Shown here piece after piece: positions 1 through 10,436 of a stretch of 64,000 nt of DNA. A program made the position numbers and the translations under genes. The notes beneath the pieces are model-generated. The model made no database searches. It was not told the origin of the DNA and saw only the letters and a list, made by a program, of their open reading frames with translations. How positions within the stretch are numbered: position 1 is the first letter of the stretch; every line of letters starts with the position of its first letter. The DNA is from Ricinus communis (Eukaryota; Streptophyta; Magnoliopsida; Malpighiales; Euphorbiaceae): assembly GCF_019578655.1 (NCBI RefSeq), contig NC_063259.1, forward strand, positions 10,754,489 through 10,818,488, read 5' to 3'.

Positions 1-1020
1 CAAGGATTTTAAATCCACTAAGCAAAAGCCAAATAAGCCCTTCTCTGATTTCCTAACTAGATGGAGGAATAAGGTATGACTGATGAAGTTGAAAAGACCA
101 AGTTTATATGGTGGTTAGAAATGTCCTTCCTAGATGGATTGAAAGGTTGCAGATGATGAACCCTAAAACTTTTATGGATTTGTACGATGATGGGCTGCAA
201 GTCGAGGAGAAAGAGAGTGACAAGAGAAAGACCTTGAGAACCGATGGAAGGGCAAACTTCCAAGCTGGAGCGAGCAAGACCTTGGATGTGAATGCTGTGC
301 AATAACCGAGGAGGTTCTCCAAATTCAAGCAACCTCTCTCTAAGTTCTTTGAAAGATTGGTTCAGAATATGGTTTAACCTACCACCCTAAAGAACCCAGT
401 AAACTCTAACGCACCTGGATATAAACCCAACACCTACTGTAAATTCCACTAAGCTCCTGGCCACCACACCGATAATTGCATCCGGTTGAAACATGAAATT
501 CAGGACCTTTATCTAGGCTAGAAAGGTCACTGACCTTTACCAACCTAGTACCAAAAGGAACCCCTTACCAAATTATAACAACATACCACCCACAAACCAA
601 GTATCCATGATCAACCCTGATTTCACTAAAGAGGAGATCATGAACTCTTTCAGACATACCTCAAACCGAGCTAGAAGCCAAACCAGATAACCCACAAAGA
701 GCCTTAACCGAGATGGGGGCATCACTATCTATGGTATTTCAAAACTTGAAATGGAGTGGGAATCTTAAGCCCCAATCACTAAAAGATACTCCTAGGCCTC
801 ACAATGTTCAGTATTGTGAGTATTACCAGGCTTTCGGACATGTGATGGACTATTGCAACCATCTCAAGCATGAGGTTCAGGACTTAATTGACTCTAGAGA
901 ATTGGAGGTTAAGAAACTTCCTCCATATAAGTGTGAAGACTTGCTTGGGTAGCTCTCTGGAAATTTAACTTTAAGGTATGATATTCGAGGCCATCCTCGG
1001 CTGATATCCAAATTGAGGAT
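1..1020 (+). pseudogene. Tat gag remnant with two degraded zinc-knuckle-like segments
   Basis: Gag is the structural protein that packages element RNA. The first 300 bases encode a recognisable gag core (FSDFLTRWRNK, then VVRNVLPRWIERLQ), split over two frames. Two knuckle-like segments follow: HHTDNCIRLKHEIQDL at about 460-510 and YCEYYQAFGHVMDYCNHLKH at about 811-870. The second resembles the Cys/His pattern before the HEVQDLID stretch common in plant Tat gags. Several stops separate them. The N-terminus lies outside the window. Two knuckle-like segments may mean an internal duplication; this is uncertain. Confidence 0.7.
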
Positions 1021-1421
1021 ATTGTGCTAAGTGGTTGGGGATCAAATAACGAACAAGCCACTAATGAGCCTTGTCTCCTTGAGGTTTAAAAAGAAGGGGA
1101 AAGAAGTTAGTGATGGCTATCGACATCTAGTATAGCTCTACAAATGAGAGTGAAGTTCAAGATGTTGAGGCCAAGGACATCTGGGCATACAGTGATTCTG
1201 AGATCGAGCCAGCGAGAAAGCATAAGGAAGCTAGGGTACAAGAGCTAAAGCAAGATAAGCAAGCACTTGAAGATGGGAATGCCATGTTGTTAGAGCTATG
1301 GAGAAAAAAGCATAAGACAACCAACATCTACGAATTACTGATGCATTTGTGGAACCATTGAAAGGCTCTGATTAAGGTCTTATCTGGTATAAGTTTTAGC
1401 ACAGCAGCTACCCTTAAGGAG

Positions 1422-1870
1422 ATGATCAAAATGGTAACTGACAAGACCACCAGGATGATCACCTTCTTAGATGAAGACCTACCACTTGAGGGAAGAGACC
1501 ACAACAAGGCCCTCTACATAGCCGCAGAAGTGAAAGGAAAGAGAACCACATACATGATGGGTGATGATAGGTCAGCTATCAACATGTGCCCTTCTTACAT
1601 ACTCCCTAAACTAGGATGACTGCGAAGGACCTAAAACCATCACACATGGTTATAAGGGCTTATGATGAGACTAAAAGAGATGTAGAAGGGACGTTTTCAG
1701 CATTGGTGAAGACCATTCCTATTGAATCCTAGATGGAGTTCACTGTTCTAGACATCCTAGTAACTTTTGAATTATTATTGGGAAGGCCATGGTTCCATGC
1801 CCTAGGAGGAGTCCCTTCCACAGTACATCGGGAAGTGAAATTCCTTCATGAAGGCGAGATTGTCATTATC
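1422..1870 (+). pseudogene. Retropepsin-like protease remnant (Tat pol)
   Basis: An aspartic protease that would cut the Gag-Pol precursor. The N-terminal half (1,422-1,619) reads YMMGDDRSAINMCPSYILPK, where the family has an Asp-x-Gly-Ser-Ala active-site loop; the glycine is not in its expected place here. The C-terminal half (1,733 onward) carries LLGRPWFHALGGVPSTVH, the typical LLGRPW flap-to-end motif of plant Ty3 proteases. A stop at about 1,617 and another before 1,733 split the domain. The spacing between the two halves is normal for the family, so the identification is firm although the copy cannot be active. Confidence 0.75.
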
Positions 1871-2350
1871 AACGCCAAAGGTGGTAAGGTTGTCTCAACA
1901 ATCCAAAAAGCTGTCAAAGAGGTGGACCCCTTTACTGGATTCCAAGTAGTTGTTTTCTACGAGGATTACATGGATCCTAAAGTAGCCAACATGTTCAAGA
2001 GAATGAACTTCATGCTTGGAATGGGGCTGGGAAAGAATCAGCATGGTGTTACGGAGTTACCAGACTTCAAAGGTCAGAAAACTTAGCAAGGTTTAGGATA
2101 CTATGAGAAGAAGATGTGGGCAAACTGAAGGGTAAGACTCTAAAAGACATGTTCGTCTAGGAGTACAAGCCCTACTCTAGAGTGCCTGAACTTATTAGTG
2201 TAGCTGGGACTGAGGTACTAGGGTATGAGATTCTCAACAATGATAGGATGGTCGAGCTGAGTATCAAGAAAGTCCAAGAGAATGTCACCATCAAGATAAT
2301 AGAGTTAAAGCTAAAAAAGCCTACTGTTCAGCCGAAAAAGACAAGCTAAG
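1871..2350 (+). pseudogene. G-patch-like segment and linker to RT
   Basis: Downstream of the protease, residues encoded at about 1,985-2,080 read FKRMNFMLGMGLGKNQHG, a glycine-rich G-patch-like motif (GxGLGKxxxG) present after the protease in many plant Tat-type polyproteins. It is followed by a long acidic and lysine-rich linker with stops (after 2,086 and near 2,350). The role of this domain in retroelements is not settled; in host proteins G-patches bind DEAH helicases or nucleic acid. The identification rests on motif and position only. Confidence 0.55.
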
Positions 2351-2599
2351 AGGACCTAGTTGCTCTTATTGAGAATAATATCATTGACATATTTTACAAT
2401 GATATAATAACATCTGATATTTATGAGGATGATATTTCTTTCCTTTCTAAGATCAATGATATAAATGATTTTGCTTACTTGTAGGATATTTTTCTTGATG
2501 GTAGTGTGCATTTTGATAATCATGATATGTACATGTTCGATATTTATTGCATACGAGTTGATTCATTTAATTTACGTACAGATGAAAATCCATGGAACA

Positions 2600-3480
2600 T
2601 TTTGATAGATCACGATATAACTCTTAAATGAATAGAAAAAAGAAAAGAAGTATTTGCTTGGTCATACGACAACATGGTAGGTCTAGACATGAAAATAGTA
2701 AAGCACCATATCCCAATGCATATCAAGCCGGTCAAGTAGAAGATGAGAAGACTGAGGCCAGAATGGGCGGAGAAGATACGAGAAGAGGTTGCTAACCAGG
2801 TTAAGGCCAATTTTCTCGATGTGGTTGATTATCCCGAATGGTTAGCAAACATTGTTCCAATCACGAAAAAGGATGGTAAAGTTTGAATGTGTATGGATTA
2901 CAGGGACTTGAATAAGGCATGCCAAAAGGACAACTTTCCTCTTCCCCATATAGATGTAATAGTTGACAGTGTTGCTACAAATGTGATGTACTCCTTTACA
3001 GACGAGTTCTCCAGGTACAACCAGATCATGATGGTGGTAGTGGACAAGCTGAAAATGTCATTCATCATCGAGTGTGGGACATACTGCTACAAGGTTATGC
3101 CTTGTGGACAAAAGAGCACGGGGGCAACTTATCAAAGAGCAGCCACTACCTTGTTTCACGACATGATGCATAAGGAGGTGGAGGTGTATGTTAATGACAT
3201 GATGGTAAAGTCTGAAACAAAGGAAGGACATTTTCAAGTTCTTGATAAGTTTTTAGGACGAGTAGAAAGGTATAACCTGAGAGTTAACCCGAAGAAGAGT
3301 GTGTCCGAGGTTACATTAGGGAAGCTATTATGGCACATAGCAAGTTAGCGGGCCATAGAGATCAATCCGGATAAAGTTAAAGCCATTCGAGAGATGTCGG
3401 CGCCGACGATAGAGAAAGAGGATAAGAGTTTCATAGGGCGCTTGTAATATATCAATAGGTTCATTTCCAAGCTCATGATT
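2600..3480 (+). pseudogene. Reverse transcriptase remnant (Tat pol)
   Basis: RNA-dependent DNA polymerase. The segment opens with EVFAWSYDNMVGLD, then RRLRPEWAEKIREEV and ANIVPITKKDGK, then MCMDYRDLNKACQKDNFPLP (from 2,887), which are finger-domain motifs of Ty3/gypsy RT. The catalytic box reads YVNDMMVKSE (about 3,187-3,216), where the family has Y/FVDDM: the first catalytic aspartate is replaced by asparagine. Stops occur at about 2,740, 2,884 and 3,346. A thumb-like part continues to about 3,480. The substituted catalytic Asp and the stops make it inactive. Confidence 0.85.
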
Positions 3481-3539
3481 TATGATCCTATCTTTAAGCT
3501 TTTAAGGAAGCATCAGCCCATTGTGTGGGATGTACCCTA

Positions 3540-3835
3540 TTAGAAGGCCTTTCATATAATTAAGAAGTATCTGATGAAACCACTAGTACTCGAGGCATCG
3601 AAGGATGACAAGCTGCTAATCCTTTGATTGGCCTTAGAAGAAGAAGCAATGGGGACGATGGTAGCGCAATGCGAACCCAACGATGTAGAGCATGTAGTTT
3701 ATTACCTCAGCAAAAAGTTGTTGCCTTACGAGTCGAAGTATAACCTCATGAAAAAGACGTGTTTAGCCATGATATGGTCTACAAGGAAGTTGAGGCACTA
3801 TTTTAGTCTTATAAGGTGCAAGAAATTTTAAAAAT
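3540..3835 (+). pseudogene. RNase H remnant, first copy (Tat pol)
   Basis: This domain would remove the RNA strand during reverse transcription. Residues at 3,628-3,831 read EHVVYYLSKKLLPYESKY then KTCLAMIWSTRKLRHYF, the classic end of the plant gypsy RNase H (YxSKxLxxxExxYxxxEKxxLAxxWAxxKLRHYF). A stop before 3,628 interrupts the N-terminal part. It directly follows the RT as expected. Confidence 0.75.
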
Positions 3836-4049
3836 AGGTCCTCTGAAGTATTTATTTAAAAATCTATCTCTTATAGGGAAGCTAGCTAGATGGTTAATAC
3901 TCTTAATAAAATTTGACATTGAGTAGATCATTAAGAAGGTAGTCAAGGGTAGGGCTATAGCTAAGTTTCTAGCTCAGAACACTATCGAAGGAAACTACCC
4001 TTGGGATTTGGAATTTCCTTATGAGAATCTAGGGGCAATCGAGATCTAG

Positions 4050-4440
4050 GAATGGAAGATGTAATTCGATGGAGTCATGAACGCGAGAGGGGTAGGCTTA
4101 GGAGTAGTTTTGATCATGCCGGATAGGGAGATGTTGCCAATGGCCAAAAGATTGGACTTTAAAGTGACCAATAACATGGCGGAGTATGAAGCATATTTAT
4201 TTGGATTAGAAGCGATCGTGGTAGAAGGAGCTAAGCATTTGATGATCTACGATGATTCTATATTGGTAATCCAATAAGCCCTCGAGGAGTGGGAAGTAAA
4301 AGAAGAGAGGTTGAAGTCGTACATCAATTATCTCAAAAATTTAGTATGGAACTTCTCTGAGTGTTCCTTTGTACACTTGCCTAGGGATGAGAATCAGATG
4401 GCGGATGCACTAGCTAATCTATTGTCCATGTGGGTCAATC
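4050..4440 (+). pseudogene. Second, archaeal-type RNase H remnant (Tat pol)
   Basis: A separate RNase H fold begins with FDGVMNARGVGLGVVLIMP (about 4,066-4,120), then NNMAEYEAYLFGLEAI, then a tail reading CSFVHLPRDENQMADALANL (about 4,360-4,420). These match the DGx(S)xxxxGxGxV, N-x-AEYxAL and H-x-PRxENxxADALA motifs of the plant RNase HI/archaeal-type family. A second RNase H of this type between RNase H and integrase is a hallmark of the Tat/Ogre lineage. A stop at about 4,276 splits it. Confidence 0.75.
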
Positions 4441-4739
4441 CCTCACAGTTATCAATGAAGCCTTTCGTGATCATGGAATTTGGTGCACCTTATTATCAAA
4501 GGGATTGGATGATGCAAGTTTAGATGGGACTAGAAGAGAAGCCATGGTTCTACGATATGAAGAAATTCATAGAAAGCAAGGAGTATCCAAAAGAAGCGAT
4601 AGCCAAGGAAAGATACGCGTTGTGGATTCAAGCTAAGAAGTACATGAGCCACGAGGAACCACAAGGAATTTCTGTATAAGAGGATGGTCTCAAGTGTACA
4701 GCTCCGATGTGTGAATAAAGCAAGAACTCAGAAAGTGAT

Positions 4740-5760
4740 GGATGCACAAAGGAGTATGTGAGCCTTATATGAGCACGATAATGTTAACCATGAAGATCAT
4801 GTGGCAAGGTTAGTACTGGTTAACAATGGAGAAGGATTACATAATGCTGGTGAGGAAATACTGTGAATGCCATCTATATAGTGACTTGAGTCACATGCCT
4901 CCAACTGAGCTGCACAACTTGAAGTCCTCTTGGCCTTTCGCATCTTGGGGGGCCGAAATCCTCACAGAAATAAAGCCTCCTTCGAATGTTCGGAGGTTCA
5001 TAGTTGTAGCAATTGACTATTTCTCTAAGTGGGTCAAAGCTGAGTCATTCACCACCATGGAGGCAAGGAAGATGGCTAGATTTATTAGAAAGGAACCTGA
5101 TTTGAAGATATGGAGTCCCACCCCACATCATAATGATAATGAAGTACAATTCATGGGTGAGACAGCAGACCTATTAGTGGAGTACAAGATCTAGCATCAT
5201 AGGTCTTCTCCATATAGACCTTAAGTGAATGGAGAGGTAGAAGCAGTCAACAAGAATTTGAAGAAAATACTTTTAAAGATGGTATAGAATCACAAGGATT
5301 GGTCATTCCGATTACCCTTTGCACTTTGGGGATATCAAACAACTGAGCAAACATCGATCGAGCAAATGCCATACTCTATGGTTTACGTGACTAAAGTGGT
5401 TTTTCCAGTTGAGTTAGAGTTCATGTCTTTAAGAGTTGTATTGGAGGTTGAAATACTTGAGTACTAGTGGGTTGAGCAAAGTACAAGCAATTAGCTTTAG
5501 TTGATGAGAAAAGGATGAAAGCCTTATACCACACGGAGTTGTATTGGAAAAGGATAGCTAGGGCATTCAATAAGAAAGTAAAGCCATGAAAGATCAGAGC
5601 TGGTGATCTAGTATTGAAGCATGCAAGACCTACTGCGTTCAACCCGAGAGGAAATTTCAAGCCGAACTAGGAAGGCCCATATTTGGTAAAGAAGACCTAC
5701 AGGGGACTGTGTTCAGTGAGCCAATCAACATATATCGTCTCAAGAAATACAGTGTATAAT
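4740..5760 (+). pseudogene. Integrase remnant (Tat pol)
   Basis: DDE integrase that inserts element DNA. CECHLYSDLSHMPPTELHNL (about 4,861-4,920) corresponds to the end of the zinc-binding HHCC region; SWGAEILTEIKPPS follows where the first catalytic Asp is expected (family: W-G-x-D-I), here Glu-Ile, and VVAIDYFSKWVKAESF matches the conserved DYFTKWxEAxP box. Later pieces up to about 5,560 match the QT(S/T)-E-x-P-Y and C-terminal strands but are broken by several stops. The open reading ends before about 5,765, after which the sequence becomes lysine/AT-rich and non-coding. Confidence 0.75.
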
Positions 5761-5765
5761 AAAAT

Positions 5766-7420
5766 GTAAAAAAATAAGAATAATAGAAAAAATAGCCTTC
5801 TGATTAAAAAAGCTAAAAAGGCTGGTCACTTAAAAGTCAAGGCAAAAGAGAGAAAATAATCAGCTCGAAAATCCGAAGACTCGCTGATGACAGGAGTTAT
5901 ATCATGAGAAATGAAAATGTATCCATCTGGGCTTTTACTAAATTAATAAAATTATTTAGAATTGTTATCAAACATATGTATGTCTGCTTACCATTTTACG
6001 CACTAAATGAACGAAAAACAAAACTGAAAGTTCTAAGCAAAATAAATGAGATATGGAAAGAAGCATAATTTTTATTTTCTCATCCACTTTCCATCTACAT
6101 CTGCATCTTTAGATAGAGCAGCTAATTCTCGAGTCCTCTTGAATAGGGCAAAGCCAAGAGAAGTGAAAATCTGTAGTTGAACCGAAGCCTTGAAGTTGTC
6201 ATTAGTGGTCAGATTACCCTCGAATTCTCGATGAGGCCACAATGTCTCAATCTTATCCAGGATATCCTGTTTGAGTGGGAACCTTCAAATTCAGGTGGAA
6301 ATTCCAAGATACGCTGCTTTTGCCTGTATTGGAAGTAAAGTCTCAAAGGAGAGTAAAAAGTGGATACTCGTAGTACGGGAAGGGTACACAATCACCATAT
6401 ACCGTGAGTGTGACATGCTTGATTTTGCACCAAGGACAGGTTTAGCAAATAAGCGTGTCTAGAACGCCTTTCGTCTAGGAATCATTACCTCGTGGGATAA
6501 TGACAGAACGGGTGTACACATGCTTCGACTTATACTTATCGATATCCTTCGGAACGGTTAGTATCTGAAGCTTCTCCCATAGCCAAATCTACAAAACGAG
6601 ATGAATTGAAAAGAAATAAAAAAAGAAGAGAAAGAAAAAGAAAAGCTAAATTGAAAATCTGAAAGGGTGGCTTAGGAAAAACTTAAGACAAAAGCCTACT
6701 AAGCTGAAGACTCGAAATGGCAGTTTATGCAAAAGTTAAGGCAAAAGAATAAATAAAATAAGAGAATAGAGATTTGGTTGTGTACTTGTAAGAGAACGAG
6801 GTTGCCACCAAACTGTTAATGGGGTTTGTACATATCCAACCTAATGATGGTTCAGCCAAAATAACTAGAATTGAACCTGCTCCATGATCCACTTGATTGA
6901 AATAATGCCGAAAATTCTGATATCTCCCTCTCCTTGAGGAGTAGTCAACAAAAATTGGGCATTAAGGGCAAAAGCCCAACATCAAATCTAATAAGGCATG
7001 CCCTTCTCTTTATTCTCACAATAACAGATCAACAAAGTAAGAGTGATGTACTCGCCAAAAAAATGTGAAAGTTTCTACAGATGCAAGAATAAAAAGAAAT
7101 GAGCAAAATGGAGAAAATTCGAAAGCCAAAACCACATTTTATATCTTCAATAGTTTAAAAGTTTACAAAAGTCTCAAGTTTTACAAGCCATAAAAGGTAC
7201 AAGTAAAGAAGGATCAAAAGCTGGAGTTCTCTCCTAAACCACCCATCTCGTCATCCAATTTAGTATCCATCCCTTGGGTCTGCAAGGCTGATAGTTGAAG
7301 GGTTAATGTATCGATCCGATATTCTTTAGCTTAATCTAACGTTGTCGGTCATCTAGTTGCTCTTCCAATCCTTCATGGTCCCTCTGTTGAAAACTCAAAA
7401 GCAGATTAGTTAGCAAATTT
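5766..7420. other. Tat 3' region without a recognisable domain
   Basis: Between pol and the antisense ORF region. It contains only short open frames on both strands and AAG-rich stretches (6,600-6,760). It is probably part of the Tat 3' untranslated or degraded extra-ORF region. I see no promoter, RNA gene or host exon here. Confidence 0.4.
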
Positions 7421-9180
7421 CATGCATACATATATGCATTTTGCATTTCATGATTTACTTTGGTTCTTACCCGCCAGTCTTCGCCGAGGATGAAGAATTA
7501 TCTCGTTACAGCACCGGCAATCGATGAATATGCTCCAACTGATCCCCCTGAACCTATATTTGTATATATGTAACTTACCTTTTCAAGAAAACCAAGAAGG
7601 TGAAAGCACAAGAAGAGAAGAGCAGCTTGTATGAGTGCAAGTGCTCGGAATGAACTTTGGAGGAAAATACTAATCCATGGCAAGCCGGGCTCTAGTATAA
7701 AACCATCAGAGCAAGAGGCAATGAAACAATCCCCAGGACCACATCAGACATGGCCGTGGGAGGTGCCTTAGAAGCTACACCAGCAGAAAAGCCTGCAACA
7801 TCGGAAAGTCTAGACCATTAGGAGGACCATCCCTCAATCGGCTCACGAGTAGCAGGAGCCTAGTGGAAAAGCTATAAATAAATTATTAAAAGAACAGTAC
7901 ATGAAAAGAAGAACTCTAAGTGAATCCGAGAAAATACATAAGCTACAACACCATTGCCAAAAGGCATAGCACCCAATAGCTGAGGGATGAACAAGGTATA
8001 GTTTGTCAGTTGGGATTGAATGTTAAGGCCCTCGGGCTCGTCACAACTGGTCAAATGCTCCACTAGCTCCTCCTCAGCATGATCCACTAGCTCCTCGTTC
8101 CCAGCTGTAAATCTTCTCGCCTAGATACCACGGCCGACAAGCAGGCCCAACCAGTAGGATCATCCTCTACTCAAGGTCAGCTGGAGACAACATATAAGTC
8201 TCCTATTGGCTAGGCTCTCCCATCCAATCGCTCTAAATTTATGAACTAGAAAAGGTAAGTAACAATATAAATAGAGCATGAAAATGACCACTGAATTGTA
8301 TTTACCATGTTCCAATTCAAATTGTTTATCTACATGCGGTGCACGTGATCCTATGACCACTCTAGTACAATAGTCCTACTTGAGCCCTAGCAACTCAGGC
8401 GAGGAAAAGCCTGTGAAGTGCAGATGGGATATGAGCCCACCAAAAGGCCAATCTTCAAGGCCCAAACCTGCAGAGCAAAGAGTCAGCATGCACGATATCT
8501 GTATAAAAAGAACTAAGAAAAAGAAGTCAGTGCCCAACTTACATGGATCGAGTGCCAAAAACCGTAAATCCTCTTACTGCCTTAGATGGTAATGTCCATC
8601 TGATGGTATATATAAGCGAGAGTCATAGATCCCCTATCATAAGAAGAGACCTAGTCCAAGTCCCCGTAGAGGAGTCATTGAACAAGGTTGTACCAAAGAG
8701 GTACACTAGAAAGGCTCAAGCCATTTAGTCAAATTCTCGAGCATTCTGAGGAATGTAGTCTTGGTAGTGAAAAAGGATGCAATCGTAGGTGATGCATCGC
8801 GAGTTCTTAAATATCGGCAAGAACCCGAGTAAGTCAATGATGAAGCGCTCCTGAACGTCAGAACGTTAGTGGTGGATCGCATCATCGAAGGGCATAGGCA
8901 TGCTAGAGAAGTCAATACCAGTAATAGCAAAAAAGAAACGAGGCGAAAGAGTCAGCTCACCAATCAAAATATTGAAGGTGTGAGTCGTGTCAATCCACCT
9001 CTCGAGCAAAGCATATACTGAAGTATGATTGACCCTCCCAGTAATCGATGGGAGTGTGGCCAAAAATTGATGAAAGCCGGTGTCTCCAATCCTAGCTTAG
9101 ACTGAGCTAGGAAGCTCGTCAAACCACTAGCTAGTGTCGTAGAAATTTCTAGCGAATCCGATTGACACTACATCACCTTA
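7420..9180 (-). pseudogene. Antisense extra ORF of Tat element with plant-mobile-domain-like segment
   Basis: On the minus strand, 8,866-9,063 reads SVYALLERWIDTTHTFNILI then GELTLSPRFFFAITGIDFSS. This fits the L-x-A-L-x-ER-W-x-x-E-THTF...GEMT(I/L)TPxDxxxITGL pattern of the plant mobile domain (PMD, aminotransferase-like family). It continues in a shifted frame to about 8,730 (ERFIIDLLGFLPIF). Extra ORFs between pol and the 3' LTR, often antisense and some with a transposon-derived domain, are documented for Tat elements. Stops and frame changes show decay. The part at about 7,460-7,830 recurs at 14,200-14,605, which supports it being an element component rather than a captured unique gene. 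Its function in the element is unknown. Confidence 0.6.
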
Positions 9181-10436
9181 GAAGGTCAAAACACAGGTAA
9201 TGAAACATCACATACATACAAATGACTTTGAAAAGGTAAGTACATGTCTATATAATGTGATTTTTCACAAAAAAACCCTAAAAAAACCATCTTTTGACTT
9301 ATGCATAACCAATTTCCACTACATAGAGCCGATCAGTTTACATAGAGCCGATCAGCACTACTAGTGCCAATCAGCTTTATGCATAGCCGATCAGCTCTAC
9401 AAGTTTGGGTTTTGAACTTTTTCTTAATTTTTTGCAATCTTTCACGTATTTCGAGCAAATAACATGTATACTAAGTTTCCAAGTCATAAAAAAATGAAGT
9501 TTAAGCAAAGAAATTACGTCTTTGACGGCTAGAAAAGCGTGATGGGTATTTAATTTTGCTCGAAGAGAAATCTCCTCTCCCTTCACAAGCCTAAGATCAT
9601 TTTGGCAAGAAATCGGGGCAGAAAACTCCCAATTTGGTGTAATCGGGGCATCTAGTGTATTTAGAAGATGAGCTTGCCATTCTGAGACCGATTTTGCGAA
9701 AAAAGTCAAGAATTAAGTGATAAATTAAAGAAAGAGCAAAAAAGGCTTTAAAGCGAAAACTAAGGAAAATGGATAGAATGAAAGAAATGTGGATATAAGC
9801 CGACATATGTCCAAAGGAAGGAGCAAAAATGTCATTTAGGTTCCTGACTTTTCAAAATCAAGTTTTAGTCTAAAAAGTTAGTGCAAATCTATAGAGGACA
9901 TGTAAAAGCCCAATTGGCACCCCGAGGGGGAATTTTGAGAAAATTACGAGTTTGGTCCTTGATCCAGCAAAATTACATTTTAGTCCCTAGATGGGCCAAA
10001 CACTAGTAAAGCCTCTAAGAAGCATCAAAACAAGTTAAATTGCCCCGAGGTGGGAACTTTTAACCTAAGTAACCGAAAGCGGAAAGCTACTAAATTGACC
10101 TGAAGCGACAAATTGTTGCCTAGAGTGGAAAACAGCCAGAGGGAAGTCTCTGCAATCACCAATTCAACAGGTACAGCTCTCGATTCAATAGGCGTGGATT
10201 CCAAATAAAAGAGCGTAGTTCCCCGAAAAGCAAGTGAAGTCCTCAATCTAAGCAGGCAAAGTCCTTAACTAAAGCGGGCGTGGCCCCCCATATCGAATCA
10301 ATAATCGAAGTTTGAGCTTAAGAGGCATGGCTTCTACAGTTCACATATCCTTTTGCTATATCCTTGATGTCTATTATTTGTCTCCATTTATTTAACACAT
10401 TTACTTGCTCATAAATTTTGACAAATCGGTGGTAGC
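9181..10436. other. Tat 3' untranslated region with clustered GCCGATCAG repeats
   Basis: Non-coding sequence before the 3' LTR. At about 9,325-9,395 it has four loosely spaced copies of a GCCGATCAG/GCCAATCAG motif. The same kind of motif occurs inside the LTR (near 10,697) and as four copies in the inverted LTR (13,545-13,620). No clear polypurine tract was identified directly upstream of 10,437. Confidence 0.4.

Noticed and set aside
8866..9063. A captured host gene of the plant mobile domain family
   Set aside because: The position between pol and 3' LTR, the antisense orientation and a second copy linked to the same LTR fit a known kind of Tat extra ORF better.
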